Origin: Streptomyces sp. NBC_01231
Lineage (GTDB): Bacteria > Actinomycetota > Actinomycetes > Streptomycetales > Streptomycetaceae
Length of the DNA: 64,000 nt
Direction: 5' to 3'
Assembly (NCBI GenBank): GCA_035999765.1
Contig: CP108521.1
Location: 3,720,001-3,784,000 of the forward strand
Shown: piece by piece, positions 42,975 through 52,100 of the stretch
How positions within the stretch are numbered: the stretch's first letter is position 1
How the letters are laid out: every line of letters starts with the position of its first letter
The notes under the pieces: generated by a model
What the model was told of the DNA's origin: nothing
The model's database searches: none
The model's input: the letters and a program-made list of their open reading frames with translations, nothing else
Position numbers and translations under genes: made by a program

Positions 42975-45565
42975 GTCAGGCAGAGCAGGGCCGGGCGCAG
43001 CAGAGCCAGCAGGAGCCGAGTCAGGCGGAGCAGAGCCAGGCACCACGGACCTGTCAGCGGCCCGACTGCGGCGGGTCGTACGAGGACGTGGGCGGTGGCG
43101 AGCTGTACTGCGACACCTGCGGTCTCGCCCCCGTCGTGTCGGCGACCGGCATGGTCGGCTCGCCGCCCACCGGGATCACCGCGGGCGGCCGGGGCTCCCG
43201 GGGTTCGTCGGGCAGCAGTTCCCGCTCCAGCAGCCGCAGTTCGCGTACCTCCTCCCACTCGTCGAAGTCCCGGCGCTCGGTGTCGGGACGGCTGTCGCGG
43301 TCCGTGTCGGGCAAGTCCACGGGCCGCTCGGTGTCGGTGCGCAGCTCCGGCGCGAGCTCCGGCTCGTCCAGTCGCGGGCGGCTCGGCGCGGGCCTGGTGG
43401 ACGTGCCGGGTGTGCCGCGGCCCGACCCGCGCGCGATGGTGCTGGACAACCCCGAGGTGCCCGAGCGCAAGCGGTTCTGCTCACGCTCGGACTGCGGGGC
43501 TCCGGTGGGGCGGGCCCGCGGTGACCGGCCGGGGCGCACCGAGGGGTTCTGCACCAAGTGCGGCCACCCGTACTCGTTCGTCCCGAAGTTGAAGACCGGC
43601 GACGTCGTGCACGGGCAGTACGAGGTCGTGGGCTGTCTGGCGCACGGCGGACTCGGCTGGGTCTACCTCGCCGTGGACCGGGCGGTGTCGGACCGCTGGG
43701 TGGTCCTCAAGGGCCTCCTCGACACCGGCGACCAGGACGCGATGGAGGCCGCGATCTCCGAGCGGCGCTTCCTCGCGGAGATCGAGCACGCCAACATCGT
43801 CCGGATCTACAACTTCGTCGAGCACCTCGACCAGCGCACCGGCTCGCTGGACGGGTACATCGTCATGGAGTACGTCGGCGGCAAGTCGCTCAAGGAGATC
43901 GCCAACGCCCGCCGAGGCCCGGCGGGCAAGCGGGACCCGCTGCCGGTGGAGCAGGGCTGCGCGTACGGCATCGAGGCCCTGGAGGCGCTGGGCCATCTGC
44001 ACAGCCGCAACCTGCTGTACTGCGACTTCAAGGTCGACAACGCGATCCAGACCGAGGACCAGCTCAAGCTGATCGACATGGGCGCGGTGCGCAGGATGGA
44101 CGACGACGAGTCGGCCATCTACGGCACGGTCGGCTACCAGGCGCCGGAGGTCGCGGAGGTCGGACCGTCCGTGGCGTCCGACCTGTACACCGTCGCGCGT
44201 ACGCTCGCCGTCCTCACCTTCGACTTCCAGGGCTACACGAACGTCTTCGTGGACTCCCTGCCCGACCCGGACAACATCGAGGTCTTCCGCCAGTACGAGT
44301 CGTTCTACCGCCTCCTGGTCCGGGCCACCGACCCCGACCCGGCCCGCCGGTTCGCGTCCGCCCAGGAGATGTCGGAACAGCTGACGGGCGTGCTGCGGGA
44401 GGTGGTGTCGCTGCAGACGGGCCGGGCGCGGCCCGCGCTGTCGACGCTGTTCGGGCCCGAAGTCCGCGTCACCGACACGGTGTTGTTCCCCAAGCTGGAC
44501 GGCGAGGTGTCGCGGCTGGGTGCGCGGGCGGCGCGCCCCGCACGCTCCTCCTCCGCCGGTTCCCTCCCCGCTCCTGCCGGTTCCCTCCTCCCCGCCGCTG
44601 CCGGCGTCGCTCCCGGCCTCGTCACGACGGTCGACGCCTCCGCCGCGGGCCTCGCGTTGCCCGTCCCGCACGTCGACCCGGGCGACCCGAACGCGGGCTT
44701 CCTGGCCGGGCTGATGACGTCCGCTCCGGCCGAGCTGCTCGGGGCGCTCGCCGCGGCGCCGGCCCCGTCGACGGAGACCCGGCTCAGGCAGATCCGCGCC
44801 TGGCTGGAGAACGGCGACGCGTACACCGCGCACGAGGCTCTGCTGCGGCTGGAGGGAGAGCGGCCCGACGACTGGCGGGTGGTCTGGTACCGGGGCGTTG
44901 CCGCCCTGGTGACCGGCGATCAGGAGGCGGCCGCGCTCGCCTTCGACGCGATCTACGACGCCTTCCCGGGCGAGATGGCCCCCAAGCTGGCGCTCGGCCT
45001 GTGCGCGGAGGTGCTGGGCCAGTTGGACAACGCCGCCGAGTACTACCGCCTGGTCTGGTCGACCGACCCGAGTTATGTGAGCGCCGCCTTCGGCCTGGCC
45101 CGCGTCCAGCTCGCGGCCGGGGACCGCCGAAGCGCCGTGAGAACGCTGGAGTCGGTGCCGGAGTCGTCCATCCACTACACCGCCGCTCGCGTGGCGGCCG
45201 TACGGGCGAGGCTGCGGCAACGCACCGCGGCCGCTTCCGACGTACCCTTCCTGGACGATCTGACCGCGGCCGCCGGTCAGGTCGAAGCCCTGGAGGCGTA
45301 CGGTCTGGATCCGGCCCGGCGTGAGCAGTTGTCGGCGGAAGTCCTCGGCTGCGCGCTGGACTGGATACTCTCCGGTGGCCAGGGTTCCGTCCCGCCCGGG
45401 GCCGCCGGGGGACGGATGCTGCTCGGCAGCGGCCTGGACGAGCGAGGCCTGCGTTTCGGCCTGGAACGTTCGTACCGCACGCTGGCCCGGCTGGCGTCGG
45501 GCGGCGAGGAGAGGATCGACCTGGTGGAACGTGCCAACCGTTACCGCCCCCGGACATGGGTGTAG
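42971..45565 (+). CDS. pknG: PknG-type serine/threonine protein kinase
   Basis: An 864-residue soluble kinase homologous to mycobacterial PknG along its length. Zinc ribbon 1: C28, C33, C47, C50. A Ser/Arg-rich segment spans residues about 74-137. Zinc ribbon 2: C170, C175, C194, C197, at the position of the rubredoxin region. Kinase domain from about 212: Gly loop AHGGLGWVYLAVDR, Lys247 in VVLKGL, catalytic loop YCDFKVDN (no HRD arginine, as in PknG) and DMG in place of DFG. A TPR domain (about 600-760) and C-terminal PknG region follow. In mycobacteria and corynebacteria PknG phosphorylates GarA/OdhI to control 2-oxoglutarate dehydrogenase; no such target gene is in this window. Confidence 0.93.
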   Translation: MSQAEQGRAQQSQQEPSQAEQSQAPRTCQRPDCGGSYEDVGGGELYCDTCGLAPVVSATGMVGSPPTGITAGGRGSRGSSGSSSRSSSRSSRTSSHSSKSRRSVSGRLSRSVSGKSTGRSVSVRSSGASSGSSSRGRLGAGLVDVPGVPRPDPRAMVLDNPEVPERKRFCSRSDCGAPVGRARGDRPGRTEGFCTKCGHPYSFVPKLKTGDVVHGQYEVVGCLAHGGLGWVYLAVDRAVSDRWVVLKGLLDTGDQDAMEAAISERRFLAEIEHANIVRIYNFVEHLDQRTGSLDGYIVMEYVGGKSLKEIANARRGPAGKRDPLPVEQGCAYGIEALEALGHLHSRNLLYCDFKVDNAIQTEDQLKLIDMGAVRRMDDDESAIYGTVGYQAPEVAEVGPSVASDLYTVARTLAVLTFDFQGYTNVFVDSLPDPDNIEVFRQYESFYRLLVRATDPDPARRFASAQEMSEQLTGVLREVVSLQTGRARPALSTLFGPEVRVTDTVLFPKLDGEVSRLGARAARPARSSSAGSLPAPAGSLLPAAAGVAPGLVTTVDASAAGLALPVPHVDPGDPNAGFLAGLMTSAPAELLGALAAAPAPSTETRLRQIRAWLENGDAYTAHEALLRLEGERPDDWRVVWYRGVAALVTGDQEAAALAFDAIYDAFPGEMAPKLALGLCAEVLGQLDNAAEYYRLVWSTDPSYVSAAFGLARVQLAAGDRRSAVRTLESVPESSIHYTAARVAAVRARLRQRTAAASDVPFLDDLTAAAGQVEALEAYGLDPARREQLSAEVLGCALDWILSGGQGSVPPGAAGGRMLLGSGLDERGLRFGLERSYRTLARLASGGEERIDLVERANRYRPRTWV

Positions 45566-45568
45566 TTG

Positions 45569-46933
45569 ATGTCGCAGATGCCCCAACTGTCCGCCTGCCC
45601 GAGCTGCGAGGAACCGCTCGACTCGGGTGACCGTTTCTGCGGTGCGTGCGGATACGACCTGTCCGCCGTGCCCGTACGGCCGGACGACAACCCGACCATC
45701 GCCATGAACGGCAGCGCGCCACCCCCGCCGCGCGCCGCCGAGGCGCCCTGGCCCCAAGTCCCCGACACCGGCTCCGGGGCGCCCGCCCCGGCGCACCTGC
45801 CGACGGACCTCCCGGACACCGACTCAGGCGGCGGCGCCCTGCCACCGGTGCCGGCCCAGCCGCCGCACATCGGTCCACCAGGATCCCCCGGGGCCCCGGC
45901 GCCCCCGGCGCCCCCGGCCACGGGGGTCCGCTTCGACCATCCGCCGGAGCCCGACGACTACCCGCTCCAGGCGCCGGACCCGCGGGTGACGCCGGGCGTC
46001 CCGACTCCGGCCGAGGGCACCCAGGTGTGTGTGGCCTGCCGGGCGGGCCGCGTCGACAGCGACGGCTACTGCGAGAACTGCGGGCACGCCCAGCCGCGCG
46101 AACGCGACCACATGGAGCAGGAGTTCGGCCCGGTCGCCGCCGTCAGCGACCGGGGCCGGCGCCATCACCGCAACGAGGACGCGTTCGGCCTCGGGTGCGC
46201 CACGCTGCCCGACGGCTCGCCCGCCCTGCTGTCGATCGTCTGCGACGGCGTGTCCTCCGCGACCCGCCCCGACGACGCCTCCATGGCCGCGTCCCGGGTG
46301 GCGAGCGAGGCGCTGCTGGCCGCCCTGCCGCTCGGCACGCACCCGCAGCAGGCCATGCACGACGCGATCGTCGCGGCCTCCCGCGCGGTCAACTCGCTGG
46401 CCGCCGAGCCCGCCACGGCCCGCGAGCACGCCCCGCACCAGAACGCCCCCGCCTGCACCCTGGTCGGCGCGGTGGTCACGTCCGGCCTGCTGATCGTCGG
46501 CTGGGTCGGCGACAGCCGCGCCTACTGGGTACCGGTGGACCGCAGCGCTCCCCCGGCCCGGCTCACCGAGGACGACTCGTGGGCGGCGCAGATGGTCGCC
46601 GCCGGCCTGATGAACGAGGCGGAGGCGTACGCCGACGAGCGCGCCCACGCGATCACCGGCTGGCTCGGCGCGGACGCCTACGAACTGGAGCCGCACACCG
46701 CTTCCTTCAAGCCGGACCGGCCGGGAGTGGTGGTGGTGTGCACGGACGGCCTGTGGAACTACGCGGAGGCGGCCGAGGAGATGGCCGAGGTGCTGCCGCT
46801 GGACGCCGCCGTGCGCCCCCTGCACAGCGCCCGCGTCCTGGTCGGTCACGCCCTGGACGGCGGGGGCCACGACAACGTAACAGTGGCCGTCCTGCCGTTC
46901 CCCGCACCGCCTCAGGGGGCAGGATCGGCCTGA
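45569..46933 (+). CDS. PP2C-type protein phosphatase with two zinc ribbons
   Basis: A 454-residue phosphatase that would reverse PknG phosphorylation. Zinc ribbon 1 (CPSC and CGAC, residues about 10-32), a Pro-rich linker, zinc ribbon 2 (CVAC and CENC, about 152-172), then the PP2C domain: DRGRRHHRNEDAFG, SIVCDGVSSATRP, GWVGDSRAYWV, VVCTDGLWNYAE and GGHDNVTVAV. All metal-binding Asp residues are present. Its ATG is three bases after the kinase stop; an upstream TTG at 45566 is less likely. The adjacent position is strong evidence for an opposed kinase/phosphatase pair. Confidence 0.92.
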   Translation: MSQMPQLSACPSCEEPLDSGDRFCGACGYDLSAVPVRPDDNPTIAMNGSAPPPPRAAEAPWPQVPDTGSGAPAPAHLPTDLPDTDSGGGALPPVPAQPPHIGPPGSPGAPAPPAPPATGVRFDHPPEPDDYPLQAPDPRVTPGVPTPAEGTQVCVACRAGRVDSDGYCENCGHAQPRERDHMEQEFGPVAAVSDRGRRHHRNEDAFGLGCATLPDGSPALLSIVCDGVSSATRPDDASMAASRVASEALLAALPLGTHPQQAMHDAIVAASRAVNSLAAEPATAREHAPHQNAPACTLVGAVVTSGLLIVGWVGDSRAYWVPVDRSAPPARLTEDDSWAAQMVAAGLMNEAEAYADERAHAITGWLGADAYELEPHTASFKPDRPGVVVVCTDGLWNYAEAAEEMAEVLPLDAAVRPLHSARVLVGHALDGGGHDNVTVAVLPFPAPPQGAGSA

Positions 46934-47044
46934 GGCCGCGTACGCCTCGCGCAGCAACGGGGAAGCCTCGACGGACCGGAGGGGACCGGTCCGTCCACAG
47001 TCATCGCCCCGCCCCGGCGGGGTTCGAGGGGGATTCGATCAGGC

Positions 47045-48391
47045 ATGGCCAATTTCTCGAAGTCGAACGCGCCACAGTTCTCGGTGGACGTGTACCAGAA
47101 CGAGTTCCTGCCGGAGGGCGGCCGCGAGGTCAACGCGATCGTCACGGTGACGTCCACCGGCGGTGGCACGGTCGGAAGCGCGGTCGGGGCGCCCCACCTC
47201 TACGCGCCCGGCCAGGGCCCGTCCGCCGCGGTGGCGATCATGGTGGACTGTTCGGGCTCGATGGACTACCCGTCGGCCAAGATGCGCAACGCCCGCGACG
47301 CCACGGGCGCCGCGATCGACACCCTGCGCGACGGCGTGCACTTCGCGGTGATCGGCGGCACGCACGTCGCCAAGGAGGTCTACCCGGGCAACGGCCGCCT
47401 CGCCGTGGCCGACGCGACCACCCGCGACCAGGCGAAACAGGCCCTGCGCAAGCTCAGCGCGGGCGGCGGCACCGCCATCGGCACCTGGCTGCGTCTCGCC
47501 GACCGGCTGCTGTCCTCCGCGGACGTCGCCATCCGCCACGGCATCCTGCTCACCGACGGCCGCAACGAACACGAGTCACCCGAGGACCTGAAGGCCTCCC
47601 TGGACGCCTGCGCCGGCCGCTTCACCTGTGACGCCCGCGGGGTGGGCACCGACTGGGAAGTGAAAGAAGTCACAGGGATCGCCTCCGCACTGCTCGGCAC
47701 CGCCGACATCGTCGCCGACCCGGCCGCGCTCGCCGCCGACTTCACGCAGATGATGGAGACGGCCATGGGCAAGGAGGTCGCGGACGTCGCCCTGCGGCTG
47801 TGGACCCCGGTCGGCACCACGGTGAAGTTCGTCAAACAGGTCGCGCCGACCGTCGAGGAGCTCACCGACCGGCGCACGGAGGCCGGCCCGCGCGCCGGGG
47901 ACTATCCCACCGGCTCCTGGGGCGACGAGTCCCGTGACTACCACGTCTGCGTCGAGGTCCCGGTCGCCCATATCGGCCAGGAGATGCTCGCCGCCCGGGT
48001 CTCCCTGGTGGTCCCGCAGCCCGACGGCACGGTCCAGAACCTCGGCGCCCAGGGTCTGGTACGGGCCGTGTGGACCGACGACATGGTCGCCTCGACGTCG
48101 ATCAACCCCCAGGTCGCCCACTACACCGGCCAGGCGGAACTGGCACAAGCCATCCAACAGGGGCTGGACCTTCGCAAAGCGGGAGATATGGATGGAGCAA
48201 CGGCCAAACTGGGCCGGGCCGTTCAGCTCGCGAGTGACTCCGGGAACGCGGATACTGCGAAACTGCTTGCGAAGGTGGTGGACGTGGTCGACGCCGCGAC
48301 AGGTACTGTGCGACTGAAGACGAAGGTCGCGGACGCCGACGAGATGACTCTCGAAACACGGTCCACAAAGACTGTTCGTGTAAAGAAGTGA
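47045..48391 (+). CDS. TerY-like VWA-domain protein
   Basis: A 448-residue protein. The N-terminal beta region (FSVDVYQNEFLPEGG) precedes a von Willebrand A domain with an intact metal site: VDCSGSMDYPSAK (DxSxS), AGGGTAIGTWL (Thr) and LLTDGRNEHES (Asp). A C-terminal beta-sandwich and a helical tail (residues about 350-420) follow. It has no signal peptide. VWA proteins next to a PP2C and a kinase form the TerY-P triad of Ter-type stress systems; that resemblance is the basis for the name. No other ter genes are in the window. Confidence 0.85.
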   Translation: MANFSKSNAPQFSVDVYQNEFLPEGGREVNAIVTVTSTGGGTVGSAVGAPHLYAPGQGPSAAVAIMVDCSGSMDYPSAKMRNARDATGAAIDTLRDGVHFAVIGGTHVAKEVYPGNGRLAVADATTRDQAKQALRKLSAGGGTAIGTWLRLADRLLSSADVAIRHGILLTDGRNEHESPEDLKASLDACAGRFTCDARGVGTDWEVKEVTGIASALLGTADIVADPAALAADFTQMMETAMGKEVADVALRLWTPVGTTVKFVKQVAPTVEELTDRRTEAGPRAGDYPTGSWGDESRDYHVCVEVPVAHIGQEMLAARVSLVVPQPDGTVQNLGAQGLVRAVWTDDMVASTSINPQVAHYTGQAELAQAIQQGLDLRKAGDMDGATAKLGRAVQLASDSGNADTAKLLAKVVDVVDAATGTVRLKTKVADADEMTLETRSTKTVRVKK

Positions 48392-48493
48392 CGTAGCACG
48401 ACCATGTGAAGCACGGAAAAGCAGCGAGCCTGACCCCTTGGGGTTGGAGAAATCCGGTCGTCGCGACCGGACAGGAGAGGGGGAAGCGCCGAC

Positions 48494-50041
48494 ATGCCGA
48501 CCTGCCCGAACGGACACCAGTCGGGTTCCGACGACTGGTGCGAGGTCTGCGGTCACCGCATGGCCGGTGCCGCACCCCCTCCGCCGCCCCCAGGTGGGGG
48601 GTACGGCTTCCCGCCGCCCCAGGCCACCCAGCCCGGTCCCGGCGGACGCCCGCCGCACCTGTCCGGCGGACCGGACCCCGAGCCGGAGCTCTGCCCGCAG
48701 TGCCGTACGCCCCGTGAGGGCGGAGCGCCGTTCTGCGAGGAGTGCCGGTGGAACTTCCTGACCAACACGGCGACCTCGTACACCCCGGCCGCCCCGCCCC
48801 AGCCCGCGCCCGGCCCCAACGCGGCCGGCCGCTTCCAGCAGCAGCCGGGCCAGCCGTCGTTCGGCGGCGGTGACGGGTACGACTACCAGAGCTCGCGCCC
48901 CTCGCAGGTGAACCGGCCCGCCGAGCCGATCCCGCCGGGCCCGCCGTTCGGCAACCAGCCGGGGCAGGGCGGCCCGGGTGGGCCCGGTGGCCCTTCCGGT
49001 CCTGGCGGTCCGGGCGGGTTCGGTGGCCCTGGCGGTCCTTCGGGTCCTGGTGGTCCCGGTGGTCCTTCGGGTCCTGGCGGTCCGGGCGGGTTCGGTGGCC
49101 CTGGCGGTCCTTCGGGTCCTGGTGGTCCCGGCGGTCCCGGTGGCTACGGCGGTCCTGGCGGCCAAGGTGGCTACGGTGGCCCGTCCGGTCCTAACGGACC
49201 CGGCGGTCAGGGTGGCTTCGGCGGTCCCGGCGGCCCGGGTCCCGGCGGCCCCGGTCAAGGTGGCCCCGGCGGTCCCGGTCCCTTCGGCGCCGACCCGTCG
49301 CGGCCTGTTCCGCCGCCGCCCGGGCCGACCCCTTACGGCGACCTCGGCGGACCTGGTGGTCCCGGCGGTCCCGGTAACGGACCCCAGGCGCCCCAGGCCT
49401 TCCAGCAGCCCGGCCCGGGCCCGTCGGCCCCGCCCGGATATCCGCAGGAGAACCGGCCGCAGCAGGGCGGCCCGTCCTTCGGTGGCGGCAACGACGACTG
49501 GGTGATCTCCCCGCCGTCGGGCGGTCCCGGTGGCCCGGGCGGGCCCGGCCCCGGTCAGGGCCCCGGCGGCGGCTACGGATACCCGCAGCCCGGTTCTCCG
49601 CAGGCCCCGCCCGGCCCCGGCTACCAGCAGCAGCCGACGACGTGGACGGCGACCATCGGCCCGGACCGCGAGTACTTCATGGCGATGATGCATCGTTCCG
49701 GCCCCGAGGCCGCGGGCCTCAACCTGCCCGCGTTCTCGCCCGAGCAGCAGCGCACCCTGTCCGGCAACCAGGTCACCATCGGCCGCCGCCGTCACTCCAC
49801 CGGCGACACCCCCGACATCGACCTGTCGGTGCCGCCGGAGGACCCGGGCGTCTCGCACCAGCACGCGGTCCTGGTCCAGCAACCGGACGGAACCTGGGCT
49901 GTCGTCGACCAGAACTCGACGAACGGGACGACGGTGAACGGCTCGGAGGAGCCGATCCAGCCGTTCGTGCCGGTACCGCTGCAGGACGGGGACCAGGTGC
50001 ACGTGGGCGCCTGGACGACGATCACCGTCCGGCGCGGCTGA
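48494..50041 (+). CDS. FHA-domain protein with zinc ribbons and collagen-like linker
   Basis: A 515-residue cytoplasmic protein. Zinc-binding elements at the N-terminus (CPNGH with CEVC, residues 4-19; CPQC and CEEC, about 67-85), a very long Gly/Pro linker (about 150-400) with collagen-like repeats, and a C-terminal FHA domain (about 420-510: [29 protein letters not shown]). The phospho-threonine-binding Arg, Ser and His are present. It probably docks phosphorylated PknG, the VWA protein or other targets. It is last in the cluster and may replace the FHA protein GarA of mycobacteria. Confidence 0.88.
   Translation: MPTCPNGHQSGSDDWCEVCGHRMAGAAPPPPPPGGGYGFPPPQATQPGPGGRPPHLSGGPDPEPELCPQCRTPREGGAPFCEECRWNFLTNTATSYTPAAPPQPAPGPNAAGRFQQQPGQPSFGGGDGYDYQSSRPSQVNRPAEPIPPGPPFGNQPGQGGPGGPGGPSGPGGPGGFGGPGGPSGPGGPGGPSGPGGPGGFGGPGGPSGPGGPGGPGGYGGPGGQGGYGGPSGPNGPGGQGGFGGPGGPGPGGPGQGGPGGPGPFGADPSRPVPPPPGPTPYGDLGGPGGPGGPGNGPQAPQAFQQPGPGPSAPPGYPQENRPQQGGPSFGGGNDDWVISPPSGGPGGPGGPGPGQGPGGGYGYPQPGSPQAPPGPGYQQQPTTWTATIGPDREYFMAMMHRSGPEAAGLNLPAFSPEQQRTLSGNQVTIGRRRHSTGDTPDIDLSVPPEDPGVSHQHAVLVQQPDGTWAVVDQNSTNGTTVNGSEEPIQPFVPVPLQDGDQVHVGAWTTITVRRG
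48964..49290 (+). repeat. minisatellite encoding collagen-like GPG repeats
   Basis: Tandem ggtcctggcggtccc-type units encode [21 protein letters not shown] and GGYGGPGGQ blocks. The 15-residue block [15 protein letters not shown] occurs twice nearly unchanged. Slippage here would alter linker length in frame, because the units are multiples of three. Confidence 0.85.
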
Positions 50042-50077
50042 GCCTCGGCTTTCCGCTGTCCGCCTGGCGCCTCCGCT

Positions 50078-51139
50078 TCACGCGAGGGGCCAGGCGTACG
50101 GCCCTTCCGGGTCGTCCAGCCACGCCCACTCGCGCTCGCCGCTGACCGTGATGCCGTACCGCTCGCGCTGCGGCCTGCCCTCCCGCTCCCACAGCGCGTA
50201 CGCCTCCTGCGGAGCGAGGCTGCCACGGGTCAGGGTGAGCAGGAACCGGAACAGTTCGTGGTCCCTGGCCTGGCGCGGCACCCCACCCAGCGGGGCCGGC
50301 TCCGGCTCGGGCGCACCGCCACGCAGCGGCACGAAGTAGGCGGGCGTGTGCAGGAACCGCCCCTCGGCCTGACCCGCCTGACCTGCATGACCCGCCTCAC
50401 CTGCATCCCTCGTCTCACCTGCCTGATTCGCGTGCCGCATGAGCCCCGTTTGCCCCGGCTCGTGGACCGTCAGGGCGATCAGGCCCGTGCCGAGGGGGGT
50501 CAGGATCCGGGCGCCGGGGCGGCACTGGGCGAGCCAGGCGAGCGGGATCGACGGCAGGGCGCAGGTGGCGATGACCCGGTCGAAGGGGGCGCGCTCGGGC
50601 ACCCCGCGCGCTCCGTCGCCGGTGACGACGACGGGGTGGTACCCCGCGGTGGCCAGATGCCGCCGGGCCGCCTCGGTGATCTCCGGTTCCAGGTCGACGG
50701 TGGTGACGAGGTCGTCGTCGCCGAGCCGGTGCGCGAGCAGGGCCGCGTTGTACCCCGTGCCCGCGCCGATCTCCAGGACCCGGTCGCCGGCCGCCACCCG
50801 CAACTCGGTCAGCATCATCGCCATCAGCGACGGCTGGCTGCTGGAGGAGACCAGTTCGCCGTCCCGCATCCGGGTGGCCAGCGGGACGTCGGCGTACACC
50901 CCGCGCACCCAGCGTTCGCGCGTGCCCGGGTCGGGGCTCTCACCCCACCGGCGTTCGCACCCACCCCTGACGCCGACGTAGTAGTACGGCACGAAGAGAT
51001 GCCGCGGGACCGCCTCGAACGCCTCCCGCCACGCCGGGTCGGCGGCCCAGGCCCCGCTCGCGTCGATCTCCCGCACCAGCGCCGTCCGCGCCGAGGCGGC
51101 GAGGTCGTCCAGATCCTTGTGGAGAACATGCGTGCCCAT
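50078..51139 (-). CDS. PCMT-like protein L-isoaspartate methyltransferase
   Basis: A 353-residue SAM-dependent methyltransferase. Motif I is VLEIGAGTGYNAALLA, preceded by SSSSQPSLMAMMLTEL, the substrate-binding region of L-isoaspartyl methyltransferases; post-motif I is VTTVDLEPEI. The C-terminus resembles actinobacterial PCMT-like enzymes rather than E. coli Pcm, so the substrate may be a peptide or an internal protein. A repeat-coded insertion (GEAGHAGQAGQAEG) interrupts the middle. ATG 51139 is chosen from domain extent; in-frame sequence upstream looks non-coding. Confidence 0.85.
   Translation of the reverse strand: MGTHVLHKDLDDLAASARTALVREIDASGAWAADPAWREAFEAVPRHLFVPYYYVGVRGGCERRWGESPDPGTRERWVRGVYADVPLATRMRDGELVSSSSQPSLMAMMLTELRVAAGDRVLEIGAGTGYNAALLAHRLGDDDLVTTVDLEPEITEAARRHLATAGYHPVVVTGDGARGVPERAPFDRVIATCALPSIPLAWLAQCRPGARILTPLGTGLIALTVHEPGQTGLMRHANQAGETRDAGEAGHAGQAGQAEGRFLHTPAYFVPLRGGAPEPEPAPLGGVPRQARDHELFRFLLTLTRGSLAPQEAYALWEREGRPQRERYGITVSGEREWAWLDDPEGPYAWPLA
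50370..50434. repeat. degenerate tandem repeat in methyltransferase gene
   Basis: Four imperfect copies of a unit like cctgacctgcatgacccg. They encode the Ala/Gly/Gln/Glu-rich loop of the methyltransferase and look like recent in-frame expansion. Confidence 0.7.
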
Positions 51140-51266
51140 ACGTCCACTGTCCTGCGGGAGCCGTTGAGAAGCGAGCCGCGCCACCCTCGGGCTCCGGCCC
51201 GCCCATGGCTCGGCCCGACCGACCGTGGTCCTAGGCCTTGAGTCCTGGGCCCCCCGGTCTGAGAGC

Positions 51267-51680
51267 ATGGAGGGCGTGAAAGAGATCCGGCGCGGCACGC
51301 TTCAGACGCAGACCTTCTACGAGCAGGTCGGCGGGGAGGAGACCTTCCGCCGCCTCGTCCACCGTTTCTACGAGGGAGTCGCCGAGGACCCACTGCTGCG
51401 GCCCATGTATCCCGAGGAGGACCTGGGCCCGGCCGAGGAGCGCCTCACGCTCTTCCTGATCCAGTACTGGGGCGGCCCGACCACGTACAGCGACAACCGC
51501 GGCCATCCGCGCCTGCGGATGCGGCACGTCCCCTTCGCCGTGAACCGCGAGGCACACGACGCCTGGCTGAAGCACATGCGGGACGCCGTCGACTCTCTCG
51601 GACTGTCCGAGGAGCACGAGCACACGCTGTGGAACTACCTGGAGTACGCGGCCGCCTCGATGGTGAACACACCGGACTAG
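51267..51680 (+). CDS. group II truncated haemoglobin
   Basis: A 137-residue 2/2 globin (trHbO-like) that binds O2 or handles reactive nitrogen or oxygen species in the cytoplasm. Conserved features: TFYEQVGGEETFRRLV (A/B helices), HRFYEGVAEDP with Tyr B10, FLIQYWGGPTTYSD with the E/CD region, MRHVPFAV with the proximal His, and AWLKHM with Trp G8 typical of group II. ATG 51267 is used; GTG 51276 is possible. Confidence 0.92.
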   Translation: MEGVKEIRRGTLQTQTFYEQVGGEETFRRLVHRFYEGVAEDPLLRPMYPEEDLGPAEERLTLFLIQYWGGPTTYSDNRGHPRLRMRHVPFAVNREAHDAWLKHMRDAVDSLGLSEEHEHTLWNYLEYAAASMVNTPD

Positions 51681-52100
51681 GACAGGACTGGGACCGACCA
51701 CGGCGCTTCTGGCGACCCTCGCCGCGTACTCGGGCGGGAGGCGGTGACGCGGCCCTGCGCCACTCCCTGCGAGGCCTCGCAACGCCGCCGACACCGCCGC
51801 TGATCGTCCGCGCCGACGTGCCCGCGGCCGGTCGCACGAGCGCCGACACCGCCGTACCCGAGGCCGCCCGGGGGGGCGCCGTACACGAGGCCGCCCGGGC
51901 GCCGTTCGACGGCCTGCCGGTGACCTGTGCGGCCCCTCGTGCGGTCCGGCCCGTACGCCCACCGGACCGGACCCAGGTACGGACAGCCGCCGGGCGGTAG
52001 TGGCACGGGAGTACGCCATGCGCGACCGCGCGGGCCGCCTCCAGCTGCCCGCCGACTGCACCCGGGCCAACGGCGTACCGGTTCCGGCAACCTTCCGCTC
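51681..52100. other. gene-poor stretch after globin
   Basis: 420 bp between convergent genes. Open frames exist but show low-complexity Arg/Pro/Ala composition and no SD. It contains a direct repeat of CGAGGCCGCCCGGG (51869 and 51888). No gene or RNA is recognised. Confidence 0.4.

Noticed and set aside
43481..45796. Minus-strand frame of 771 codons opposite pknG
   Set aside because: Low-complexity Arg/Gly/Val product; PknG motifs are all on the plus strand.
47045..48391. Part of a tellurium resistance (ter) operon
   Set aside because: Only the kinase/PP2C/VWA triad is present; no TerC, TerD or TerB genes are in the window.
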